From JBFLYZ01 sp040756415 (lineage in GTDB: Bacteria > Bacteroidota > Bacteroidia > JADZBD01): DNA of 14,489 nucleotides. The translations under genes and the position numbers were made by a program. Location: assembly GCA_040756415.1 (NCBI GenBank), contig JBFLYZ010000080.1, positions 1 through 14,489 of the forward strand, read 5' to 3'. Of the stretch, positions 1 through 10,464 are shown in pieces (the stretch's first letter is position 1; every line of letters starts with the position of its first letter). Below the pieces are notes generated by a model. That model was not told where the DNA came from and searched no databases. It saw nothing but the letters and a program-made list of their open reading frames with translations.

Positions 1-120
1 AAAAACAGGTAGTTCATTGAAGGAGTGCCTCATTCGCTTGAATGGGGTGGTGTAGAAGGAAAAAAATCGGTAAGGCAGCCGGATGAAAAACGCTGGCGTG
101 CAAATTATTTTTGAAAAAAA
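1..120. other. unassigned left edge, no gene called
   Basis: This stretch lies before the rRNA promoter and holds no frame I can assign. On the + strand one frame stops at 10-12 and another at 53-55; the second could be the last 17 codons of a gene entering from the left. On the minus strand a frame stays open from about 120 to the window edge and contains an ATG (complement of 31-33), so a gene diverging from the rRNA operon is also possible. None of the fragments resembles a family I recognise. Confidence 0.3.
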
Positions 121-152
121 TTTGCAGAATCCAAAAGCCTTATCTACTTTTG
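121..152 (+). promoter_or_regulatory. rRNA operon promoter (Bacteroidota -33/-7 type)
   Basis: TTTG at 121-124 is followed after 20 bases by TACTTTTG at 145-152. This fits the Bacteroidota primary-sigma consensus TTTG-N19-21-TAnnTTTG exactly. Transcription would start a few bases downstream, near 157-160, about 225 bases before the 16S gene. The upstream flank (105-120) is rich in T and A, like an UP-type element. No second promoter of this quality was seen in the leader. Confidence 0.8.
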
Positions 153-157
153 CGTCC

Positions 158-383
158 CTTTTTAAAAAAGGAAGTTCTTTATAACACTGAAAATATTGAT
201 TTTTTCGCTCTGTGAAAGAGCGGGAAAAAAAATGATCGATATTAAAGTTCTTTGAATTATTGAAGTAGGCTTATGAAACAGCAAAAGTCCGTTCCGGCCG
301 AGATTGCCGGAACAGGTAAAACAATTCTGAGAACAACAATTCCGAATCTTTTCTAAATGAAAAGTCAGGAAAACAATCAAACT
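158..383 (+). promoter_or_regulatory. rRNA leader with boxA-like motifs and hairpins
   Basis: This is the transcribed leader of the rRNA operon. GTTCTTTGA occurs at 247-255 and again before 23S at 2319-2327, in the shared context GTTCTTTGA-N2-3-TATTGAA; a weaker version (GTTCTTTATA) lies at 174-183. The position and repetition suit boxA antitermination sites bound by NusB/S10; that role is inferred. Two hairpins are visible: CGCTCT/AGAGCG at 206-211/217-222, flanked by T and A tracts and lacking a terminal U tract, and the stronger GTTCCGGC/GCCGGAAC at 291-298/306-313. Segments 275-287 and 322-329 pair with sequence beyond the 16S 3' end. Confidence 0.65.
260..287 (+). other. 5' arm of 16S processing stem
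   Basis: GAAACAGCAAAAG at 275-287 is the exact reverse complement of 1943-1955 downstream of 16S. Outside it, AGGC (267-270) pairs with 1956-1959 and TTGAAG (260-265) with 1960-1965. Inside it, CAATTCTG (322-329) pairs with 1913-1920. Together they enclose the whole 16S gene in a long interrupted helix, the usual substrate for RNase III release of pre-16S rRNA. Confidence 0.75.
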
Positions 384-1906
<1,523 letters not shown>

Positions 1907-2056
1907 TTAGAGCAGAATTGTTAATCATGCTTTGCATGATCACTTTTGCTGTTTCGCCTCTTCAATTATTTAATTAAGAAACCCAAAACGAGCTCAGGGG
2001 TGCATTCTACTACCGCAGAGCGAAAGGATTTTACGAGTCAAATCGTAATCACAAAC
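1907..2056 (+). other. 16S to tRNA-Ile spacer with 3' arm of 16S stem
   Basis: The spacer carries the 3' arm of the 16S processing helix (1913-1920 and 1943-1965, pairing with 322-329 and 260-287). Between them sits a short hairpin, ATCATGC/GCATGAT at 1924-1930/1934-1940. Before the tRNA there is a second small inverted repeat, TTACGA/TCGTAA at 2031-2036/2043-2048. No coding frame is credible here. Confidence 0.65.
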
Positions 2057-2133
2057 AGTCCCGTAGCTCAGTTGGTTAGAGCACCACACTGATAATGTGG
2101 GGGTCAGCAGTTCAAATCTGCTCGGGACTACCA
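2057..2133 (+). tRNA. tRNA-Ile (anticodon GAT)
   Basis: A complete cloverleaf can be folded. The acceptor arm is 2057-2063 with 2123-2129, all Watson-Crick. The anticodon stem is CCACA/TGTGG around the loop CTGATAA, with anticodon GAT at 2091-2093. The T-stem is 2106-2110 with 2118-2122. The discriminator A is at 2130 and CCA is encoded at 2131-2133. Placement between 16S and 23S, before tRNA-Ala, is the classic rRNA spacer arrangement. Confidence 0.97.
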
Positions 2134-2216
2134 TGTAGGTTTAGGGTTTAGGGTTCGGTTTAGAGTTAAAGTTTCTCAACTCCAAACTTCCTAACTCCAA
2201 ACGTGTAACTCGTTTC
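2134..2216 (+). repeat. foldable telomere-like repeat between the two tRNAs
   Basis: The spacer contains two perfect TTTAGGG units (2140-2153) followed by degraded copies such as TTCGG and TTTAGAG, then A/C-rich near-complements. Bases 2158-2174 (G TTT, A, GAGTTA, AAGTTT) pair with 2184-2202 (AAACTT, CC bulge, TAACTC, C, AAAC) across a 9-base loop, giving a 16-pair hairpin with one A-C mismatch and one two-base bulge. It could help separate the two tRNAs or be a short repeat family inserted in the spacer. The function is unknown. Confidence 0.6.
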
Positions 2217-2290
2217 GGGGGTGTAGCTCAGCTGGCCAGAGCATCTGCCTTGCACGCAGAGGGTCATCGGTTCGACTCCGTTCACCTCCA
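2217..2290 (+). tRNA. tRNA-Ala (anticodon TGC)
   Basis: The acceptor arm is GGGGGTG (2217-2223) with CACCTCC (2283-2289), containing the G3-U70 wobble pair that identifies tRNA-Ala to its synthetase. The anticodon loop CTTGCAC carries TGC at 2251-2253. The discriminator A is at 2290. CCA is not encoded, unlike the neighbouring tRNA-Ile. The T-stem (2266-2270 with 2278-2282) has one T-T mismatch, T2267 against T2281. The D and T loops look normal, so the gene is probably functional. Confidence 0.96.
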
Positions 2291-2405
2291 CAAAATCTGA
2301 AATACGTTTTCAGATACGGTTCTTTGACATATTGAAAGAAAATACAAATCTTAAACAAAGTAAAGTAAAAGGTTCAATCAGAACCGATACGAACGTTTCA
2401 TTGAT
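2291..2405 (+). promoter_or_regulatory. tRNA-Ala to 23S spacer: hairpin, boxA, 5' arm of 23S stem
   Basis: A hairpin, ATCTGAAA/TTTCAGAT (2295-2302/2308-2315), follows tRNA-Ala directly and may guide 3' trimming. A second boxA-like GTTCTTTGA lies at 2319-2327. The 5' arm of the 23S processing helix follows: TGACATAT (2325-2332), 2334-2351 and AAGGTTCAATCA (2369-2380). These are reverse complements of 5340-5347, 5319-5336 and 5307-5318. GGTTC/GAACC (2371-2375/2381-2385) is a competing local hairpin. Confidence 0.75.
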
Positions 2406-5292
<2,887 letters not shown>

Positions 5293-5380
5293 TCAAGTTC
5301 AGGTTTTGATTGAACCTTAGATTTGTATTTTCTTTCTTCATATGTCATTATAGTATTTCCGCGAAAACGGAAAATGATTT
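5293..5380 (+). other. 23S to 5S spacer with 3' arm of 23S stem
   Basis: Bases 5307-5318 and 5319-5336 are perfect 12- and 18-base reverse complements of 2369-2380 and 2334-2351. ATATGTCA (5340-5347) pairs with 2325-2332. This is the 3' half of the 23S processing helix. A hairpin TTTCCG/CGGAAA (5356-5361/5368-5373) then precedes 5S. Confidence 0.8.
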
Positions 5381-5489
5381 ATGGCGACTATTGCGAAGGT
5401 GCCCACCTCTTCCCATTCCGAACAGAGCAGTTAAGCCCTTCAGCGCAGATGGTACTAGGGTAATTCCTGGGAGAGTATGTCGTTGCCAC
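5381..5489 (+). rRNA. 5S ribosomal RNA
   Basis: The 5S rRNA is recognised by CCATTCCGAACAGAG (5413-5427) and GCGCAGATGGTACT (5443-5456), typical of the Bacteroidota molecule. The closing helix is TGGCGAC (5382-5388) with GTTGCCA (5482-5488), including one G-U pair. Length is about 109 bases. It is the last gene of the rRNA operon. Confidence 0.95.
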
Positions 5490-5496
5490 TTTTCAG

Positions 5497-5539
5497 AAAG
5501 CCCCATTCCTTTTGGTTTGGGGCTTTTTGTTTTATTTTT
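5497..5539 (+). terminator. rRNA operon intrinsic terminator
   Basis: AAAGCCCC (5497-5504) pairs with GGGGCTTT (5519-5526) around a 14-base loop and is followed by a T-rich run to 5539. It begins 8 bases after the 5S gene and is a standard Rho-independent terminator. The T-rich run overlaps a candidate promoter for the next gene. Confidence 0.85.
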
Positions 5540-5540
5540 G
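5511..5540 (+). promoter_or_regulatory. candidate promoter of the porin gene, inside the terminator
   Basis: TATTTTTG at 5533-5540 is a perfect TAnnTTTG -7 element. TTTG at 5511-5514 lies 18 bases upstream, one shorter than the usual 19-21. Transcription would start near 5545, just before the open frame of the downstream gene. The match may be chance, since terminator T tracts easily resemble a -7 element, but no other site fits between 5S and the gene. Confidence 0.4.
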
Positions 5541-5558
5541 TGATAGGAAAACAATTGT

Positions 5559-7421
5559 CTGAGATATTACCACTTCATAATTACTTTACTGCTTTATTGT
5601 TCCAATGCATTTGCACAGGGAACCGATTCGTTACATAGAGACAGCACTCCTTTTGCAGTAAATTATTTTTCTTGCGCAGAGTTTCAACTGCATTCGCCTT
5701 TGGTTTTTAAAAGCGGGCGATTTCCATTCTTTGGGGTAGATACAACAATTGACAAGTTTCAGCGCTATTTTTTTCGAAGTTTTCGGGGTGGCATTGCTAC
5801 ACCCTCGATTAAACTATTTACTCCTTTAGTTGCTGAAGCAGGATTTAAAAGCGGGTTTGCAATGTTTGATCTTCAAGGCGAACCCACTAAGTATTTTAAA
5901 ACAAGAACACCGTACACGGAACTTTTTCTGGCAATAGGCCAGGGGAAAGAACAGTTTTTCAGGCTTATTCATACTCAGAACATTAGCAGGACATGGAATG
6001 CGGCACTTAGTATTGACAGGATTACCAGTGATGGAATGTATCTGAGACAAAACGCAGTGTTTAATAGTATTAATTTAACGTCTAATTTTCTTTCAAAGAA
6101 TAACAGATATTCTTTTCTTCTTAAGGGCACCTATTGTGTTTTCAAACGGGATGAAAACGGTGGAATCAAGAACGATTCAGCGTTCATGGAAAACGAATTG
6201 GGGAACCGAAAGCTTATTGGAATAAACCTGGCCGAAGCAAGAACCCGGACTGGCGTGCGCTCGATCGCCATGGAACATTTTTTCTATATCGGCAAACCAT
6301 CAGAAAATTCAAGGGATACGGCTGAAAAAAAAATTATCGTCCCGGCCAGTTATTTTTCGTATACTTTTTCCTATGCTGACGAATGGCATGTATACGATGA
6401 CAAAAACCCACAGGAAGGATATTATATTAACGTTCTACGGGATACACTGCGTACATTAGATTCTACCTTTGTTTCAGGCATATACAATAGGTTACGGTGG
6501 AGGCGCCTGGGTAAACATGTTTCGGGAGGGGTGTCTTATCTGAACAGTATCCATGACATAAGGAATAAATACCTTCCTGATAGCACGATGACAAACCATA
6601 TTGTATCCACAGAACTGAATTCTTCCCGATCAAATCGCTTACAATTCGATTTTTTGGCTGAATATATAGCCAATGGTCCGCTTAAGGGAGATTATGGTAT
6701 AAGCACATATATTGGCAATGTGCGGTGCTTAAAGGGAAGAGGAAGGGTAAGCTTTAAGCTAAAGCATGCTTATCGATCGGCCGAATACTTATACACCAAA
6801 TATGCATCCAACCATTTCGAGTGGGTGAATGAATTCGAAAAATTGTCTGAAACAGAGGCGCAATTGACCTTTTATAACGAGAGAGGATTCGTGGCGATCA
6901 AAGCATATAGCGTATTCAACTTCATCTATTTTGATACGGCCTTTTTACCTGTGCAGCATGAAAAGCGTATTACGATCGGGTCGGTTGGAGGGAAAATGAG
7001 AGTTTTCAGATTGCGGAATATAGTCCTGGATGCCGAAATATGGCTGCAGAAACCAGCCAGTTCTGACAGTATCATACGATTACCCTTAATTTATTCGGAC
7101 GTTTCGATGTTTTACGAGGATTATTGGTTCAAGAAGGCCTCTGAGGTTCAGGTGGGCATAGACCTGTTATGGTACTCTCCCTTTTATTCAGATGCTTACA
7201 TGCCGGCTTTGCGGGCTTATTATCAGCAGCAAGAGCGACAAACCGGAGGATATCCCTATATTGACTTCTTCTTCAATATGAAAATAAGATATGCGCGTTT
7301 ATTCTTTAAGGTTGAAAACGTCACCGCGGGATTATTCGGATACGATTACTTCAGCGCACGGCATTATCCTTCTTATGACCGAATATTCAAATTCGGGGTG
7401 AGCATGAAGTTCTGGGACTAG
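5559..7421 (+). CDS. putative outer-membrane porin, Porin_10-like, with non-ATG start
   Basis: This is a Bacteroidota putative porin, predicted to be a beta-barrel in the outer membrane. The frame is open from 5547. Read from CTG at 5559 it gives 620 residues starting with a convincing signal peptide: Arg2, a hydrophobic core at residues 6-13, and AFA before Gln20. No ATG, GTG or TTG lies in frame before TTG at 5700, and starting there (573 residues) would delete the export signal. Family-like features include DTTIDKFQRYF after the N-terminus and PYTELFLAIGQGKEQFF with HTQNISRTWN further on, followed by alternating aromatic strands to the C-terminus, which ends FGVSMKFWD in the manner of a final barrel strand. 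The substrate is unknown. The gene follows the rRNA terminator directly and converges on the next gene with a 5-base gap. The family assignment is from memory; the start codon is the uncertain part. Confidence 0.7.
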   Translation: MRYYHFIITLLLYCSNAFAQGTDSLHRDSTPFAVNYFSCAEFQLHSPLVFKSGRFPFFGVDTTIDKFQRYFFRSFRGGIATPSIKLFTPLVAEAGFKSGFAMFDLQGEPTKYFKTRTPYTELFLAIGQGKEQFFRLIHTQNISRTWNAALSIDRITSDGMYLRQNAVFNSINLTSNFLSKNNRYSFLLKGTYCVFKRDENGGIKNDSAFMENELGNRKLIGINLAEARTRTGVRSIAMEHFFYIGKPSENSRDTAEKKIIVPASYFSYTFSYADEWHVYDDKNPQEGYYINVLRDTLRTLDSTFVSGIYNRLRWRRLGKHVSGGVSYLNSIHDIRNKYLPDSTMTNHIVSTELNSSRSNRLQFDFLAEYIANGPLKGDYGISTYIGNVRCLKGRGRVSFKLKHAYRSAEYLYTKYASNHFEWVNEFEKLSETEAQLTFYNERGFVAIKAYSVFNFIYFDTAFLPVQHEKRITIGSVGGKMRVFRLRNIVLDAEIWLQKPASSDSIIRLPLIYSDVSMFYEDYWFKKASEVQVGIDLLWYSPFYSDAYMPALRAYYQQQERQTGGYPYIDFFFNMKIRYARLFFKVENVTAGLFGYDYFSARHYPSYDRIFKFGVSMKFWD

Positions 7422-7426
7422 TAAAA

Positions 7427-8704
7427 TCAGGTTTTTTGCTTTTTCTTTTTCGCAGCGGGAAAAAGAATGTTATTAAGAATTAACCTGTACCCGGGAGAGT
7501 TAGGGTGAAGACTAAGATCTGTGGGAGGATCTTCCACACGATGCTGGTAATCCTCCGGGTCGTGGCCGGCATAAAAAGTCCAGGTGCCCTTGCCAAACTC
7601 GCCATGAATATAGCGCGCTTCGTTAGCCGCTTTATTCTCGCCCATTATCAGAACATCGCTTTTGATATATTTCTTATTAAATGCAATGGTCTGTCCCCAA
7701 AAGCCCTTGATCACGCTTTCATGATTCTGGCATAGCATAGTTGGGACCGGATCCCATTTGGCCGAAAACTCAAACAAAGTGAACAGGTCATTCTTTTCGG
7801 TAATGCCGTACATCTGCTGCCTTGTCTGATACGTATCGATAGTAGAGAATTCGTACTCGGCAGGATTCGTGCTCAACGTAAAGTTCTTAAAGGCGAAGCA
7901 TTTAGAGTAATCTAATTTTGAGTTCATAGAGGGATCGGCTCCGTCACCATCGAACATGCTCTCGCAAATATCAACGCCTTCGGCCGCCAGGGCAATATCG
8001 TATGAATCGGTTGCGGAGCACATAGCAAATAAAAACCCGCCCCCGGCTACATAATCCCGGATCTTTTTGACGACCGCCAATTTCAACTCAGAGACCTTAT
8101 TAAAACCCAGGGCTTTGGCACTGGCTTCGCTTTGTTTTTGCTCCTCGATATACCAGGCTGCGTTCTTATACTGCGACCAAAACCTGCCATACTGACCCGT
8201 AAAGTCCTCGTGATGCAGGTGCAACCAGTCATAAAGGGCCAGCTTATCGCCCAGAATGGCCTCATCGTAAATGACATCATATGGAATTTCCGCGTAAGTA
8301 AGCACCAGGGTTACCGCGTCATCCCAGGGATTTTTAGCCTTGGGTGAATACACGGCCACTTTAGGAGGCTTTTCCAGCAAAACGGCATCCATATTGACTT
8401 CGGGATTGGCGATCTCAGCCAGAATGGAGGTCGACTTGGCATCTGCAATGATCTCAGAGGTTACTCCGCGTATCGTACATTCCGTCTCAAAACTTGGGTC
8501 GTACTTGAACATAAAGCTTCCGCCACGATAGTTCAGCAACCACTGGACGTTCACTTCTTTCTGGAGAATCCAGTAAGCTATACCGTAAGCCTTCAGGTGA
8601 TTTTTCTGGCTATTATCCATGGGAATGAGGATATAGGATGAAAAAGCCTGAAAACCTGCAAGCATCAGCGTGCAGAGGGCAATAATTCTTCTGGTTTTAA
8701 ACAT
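7427..8704 (-). CDS. conserved secreted Bacteroidota protein, amidotransferase/ThuA-like fold suspected
   Basis: This is a 425-residue exported protein of unknown function. ATG at 8702-8704 starts a signal peptide (KTRR, then a hydrophobic stretch to about residue 20, likely cut near FQAFS-S). The mature part opens with SYILIPMDNSQKNHLKAYG. Residues 116-235 look like a Rossmann-type, glutamine-amidotransferase or ThuA-like region: KVAVYSP (115-121), YDWLHLHHEDF (158-168) and GGGFLFAMCSATD (221-233), with Cys229 in an elbow-like position. A later GHDPED (380-385) could supply a catalytic His. Homologues are, as I recall, sometimes labelled asparagine synthetase B, but no synthetase motif (SGGxDS loop or N-terminal catalytic Cys) is visible. 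The protein ends in a Lys-rich tail. The gene starts 23 bases after dnaB on the same strand, so the two are probably co-transcribed. Confidence 0.8.
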   Translation of the reverse strand: MFKTRRIIALCTLMLAGFQAFSSYILIPMDNSQKNHLKAYGIAYWILQKEVNVQWLLNYRGGSFMFKYDPSFETECTIRGVTSEIIADAKSTSILAEIANPEVNMDAVLLEKPPKVAVYSPKAKNPWDDAVTLVLTYAEIPYDVIYDEAILGDKLALYDWLHLHHEDFTGQYGRFWSQYKNAAWYIEEQKQSEASAKALGFNKVSELKLAVVKKIRDYVAGGGFLFAMCSATDSYDIALAAEGVDICESMFDGDGADPSMNSKLDYSKCFAFKNFTLSTNPAEYEFSTIDTYQTRQQMYGITEKNDLFTLFEFSAKWDPVPTMLCQNHESVIKGFWGQTIAFNKKYIKSDVLIMGENKAANEARYIHGEFGKGTWTFYAGHDPEDYQHRVEDPPTDLSLHPNSPGYRLILNNILFPAAKKKKQKT

Positions 8705-8727
8705 AGTATCCCGGACAGGGCAAAAAA

Positions 8728-10263
8728 TTAAAAAGGCGGTTCCTCCTCGATATCGTTCATCTTGGATCCCCTTATGATGGTGTTTTCCGGATCTGAAAAA
8801 TCATCAGAGGGAACGATACCAGCGGCAGGATTATACGACTCGCCCGAATCCGCATCAACAAATTTAGCTAATCTGTCAATGAATCGCAAATTCACGCTTC
8901 CTACCGCGCCATTGCGGTGTTTGGCAATAATGATCTCAGCAATACCATTGGTAGGGTTACCGTTCTCATCTTCGGTAAAACCATAGTATTCCGGGCGGTG
9001 TATGAAGATGACCATATCCGCGTCCTGTTCAATGGCTCCGGATTCGCGCAGGTCAGACAACTGAGGTTTTTTGGTGCCTCCGCGAACTTCAACCGCGCGG
9101 CTTAGCTGGGAAAGGGCGATTATGGGGATATCCAATTCCTTTGCGATACTTTTCAGTGATCGGGAGATCGTACTTATTTCCTGCTCACGATTTCCGCTCT
9201 TTACATCACTTCCGGCATGCATCAGCTGCAGGTAATCGACAATAATGAGACTGATGTTGTGCTGTTGCTTGAGGCGCCTGGCCTTGGCACGCAGTTCGAA
9301 GATGGTAAGAGCAGGCGTATCATCAATAAATATGGGAGCTTCGGCCAGACGCGTTATTTTAGAGTTCAATTGCTGAAATTCATGCTCTTCGAGCTGGCCT
9401 TTCCTGAGCTTTTCGGCAGAAAGTTCAGACTCGCTGGCAATCAGACGATTTACCAACTGTAAAGAAGACATTTCGAGGGAGAAGACGGCAACGGGGCGAT
9501 TAAAGTCGACCGCTGCGTTCCGCGCAAGGGAAAGCACCAGGGCCGTTTTACCCATGGCCGGGCGGGCGGCTACAATGATAAGATCGGAGCGCTGCCAACC
9601 TGAGGTGTAGCGGTCGAGCGCTGTAAAGCCGCTCTCTACCCCGGTTACCCCGGTCTTGCTTTCGCGGGCCTTCTCAATTTCCGCTATGGCGCCCCGTATC
9701 AGGGTGCTCATCTTGTCGTAGTTCTTGCGGATATTACCCTCTACGATGGTGAACAGGTCCTTTTCGGCCTTATCAAGAAGGTCAAAAATATCAGAGGTAT
9801 CCTCGTAGGCGTTTTTGATCGTATCGGTAGAAATGCGGATGAGCTCGCGCTGAATATGTTTTTGAGCGATAATACGGGCATGGTATTCTGCGTTGGCAGC
9901 CGATGCCACCCGATTCGTAAGCTGTGTAATGTAATACGGGCCGCCTACGATCTCCAGTTCACCGCTTTTCCGGAGCTCATGGGTTACGGTAAGTATATCA
10001 ATAGGTTCAGAGCGCTGGAACAAGCGCTGAATAGCACTAAATATGCGCGTATGGGCCTCTTTATAGAAGGAGGCCGGTTGCAGAATATCAATGACGTTGG
10101 TCAGCGCATCCTTATCAAGCATAAGGGCCCCTAAAACCGCTTCTTCCAGGTCAACGGCCTGCGGGGGCAGCTTTCCTATTTCGAATAACTGCTGCTTTAT
10201 CGAACTCAGCTTGGCCTGCTTTGCGCGCGTAACGTCACGTAATTTTTCATCCTGGTCACTCAT
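8728..10263 (-). CDS. dnaB: replicative DNA helicase DnaB
   Basis: DnaB is the hexameric ATP-driven helicase that unwinds DNA at the replication fork and binds primase. The 511-residue length is normal for Bacteroidota. The N-terminal domain (about 35-140) begins PPQAVDLEEAVLGALMLD. After the linker (about 150-205), the RecA-like domain has Walker A ARPAMGKT (233-240), catalytic Glu264 in FSLEMS, Walker B LIIVDYLQL (339-347), DLRESGAIEQDAD (404-416) and the arginine-finger region AKHRNG (447-452, Arg450). The C-terminal tail is acidic and ends EEEPPF, resembling the SSB C-terminal tip. ATG at 10261-10263 has an A-rich upstream and no Shine-Dalgarno. No intein or frameshift is present. It leads a probable two-gene unit with the secreted protein downstream. 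Confidence 0.97.
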   Translation of the reverse strand: MSDQDEKLRDVTRAKQAKLSSIKQQLFEIGKLPPQAVDLEEAVLGALMLDKDALTNVIDILQPASFYKEAHTRIFSAIQRLFQRSEPIDILTVTHELRKSGELEIVGGPYYITQLTNRVASAANAEYHARIIAQKHIQRELIRISTDTIKNAYEDTSDIFDLLDKAEKDLFTIVEGNIRKNYDKMSTLIRGAIAEIEKARESKTGVTGVESGFTALDRYTSGWQRSDLIIVAARPAMGKTALVLSLARNAAVDFNRPVAVFSLEMSSLQLVNRLIASESELSAEKLRKGQLEEHEFQQLNSKITRLAEAPIFIDDTPALTIFELRAKARRLKQQHNISLIIVDYLQLMHAGSDVKSGNREQEISTISRSLKSIAKELDIPIIALSQLSRAVEVRGGTKKPQLSDLRESGAIEQDADMVIFIHRPEYYGFTEDENGNPTNGIAEIIIAKHRNGAVGSVNLRFIDRLAKFVDADSGESYNPAAGIVPSDDFSDPENTIIRGSKMNDIEEEPPF

Positions 10264-10274
10264 AATTCAAATTC

Positions 10275-10293
10275 TTTTGTGTGCGACACAAAA
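10275..10293. promoter_or_regulatory. inverted repeat in the dnaB 5' leader
   Basis: TTTTGTGT (10275-10282) and ACACAAAA (10286-10293) form a perfect 8-base inverted repeat with a 3-base spacer. It lies 11 bases upstream of the dnaB ATG, downstream of the proposed promoter. It could be a repressor operator or a small leader hairpin; the sequence alone does not decide. Confidence 0.45.
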
Positions 10294-10332
10294 ATATCCA
10301 AACAGGTAAAGGAGGCTGTCCGGATTTTCTCA

Positions 10333-10363
10333 CAAATGTAAGACAGGATTTTAACACCTTAAA
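10333..10363 (-). promoter_or_regulatory. candidate dnaB promoter
   Basis: On the minus strand TACATTTG (complement of 10333-10340) is a perfect TAnnTTTG -7 element. TTTA (complement of 10360-10363) lies 19 bases upstream, one base off the TTTG -33 element. The start would fall near 10327, giving a leader of about 63 bases that includes the inverted repeat at 10275-10293. Confidence 0.55.
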
Positions 10364-10428
10364 GTTTTACTTCATCTAACGATAAAACCGGTAAAAAGTT
10401 GGTTTTCATTCGGGCGGGTTTTCAGCTT

Positions 10429-10460
10429 TTTTATCAAAAGAGGCAAAATCCGTATCTTTA
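10429..10460 (+). promoter_or_regulatory. candidate promoter of the lipoprotein gene
   Basis: TATCTTTA (10453-10460) differs from TAnnTTTG only in its last base. TTTT at 10429-10432 lies 20 bases upstream as a weak -33 element. The -7 element ends only 4 bases before the GTG start, so the transcript would be leaderless or nearly so. Confidence 0.45.
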
Positions 10461-10464
10461 AAAC

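Noticed and set aside
200..232. Hairpin with T and A tracts in the rRNA leader as an early terminator
   Set aside because: The stem is followed by G and A residues on + and by A residues on -, so no U tract follows it in either direction.
7443..7467. Inverted repeat TTCTTTTTC/GAAAAAGAA near the convergent stop codons, possible terminator
   Set aside because: The stem is almost all A-T, has no following U tract on either strand, and is explained by the Lys-rich C-terminus of the minus-strand protein.
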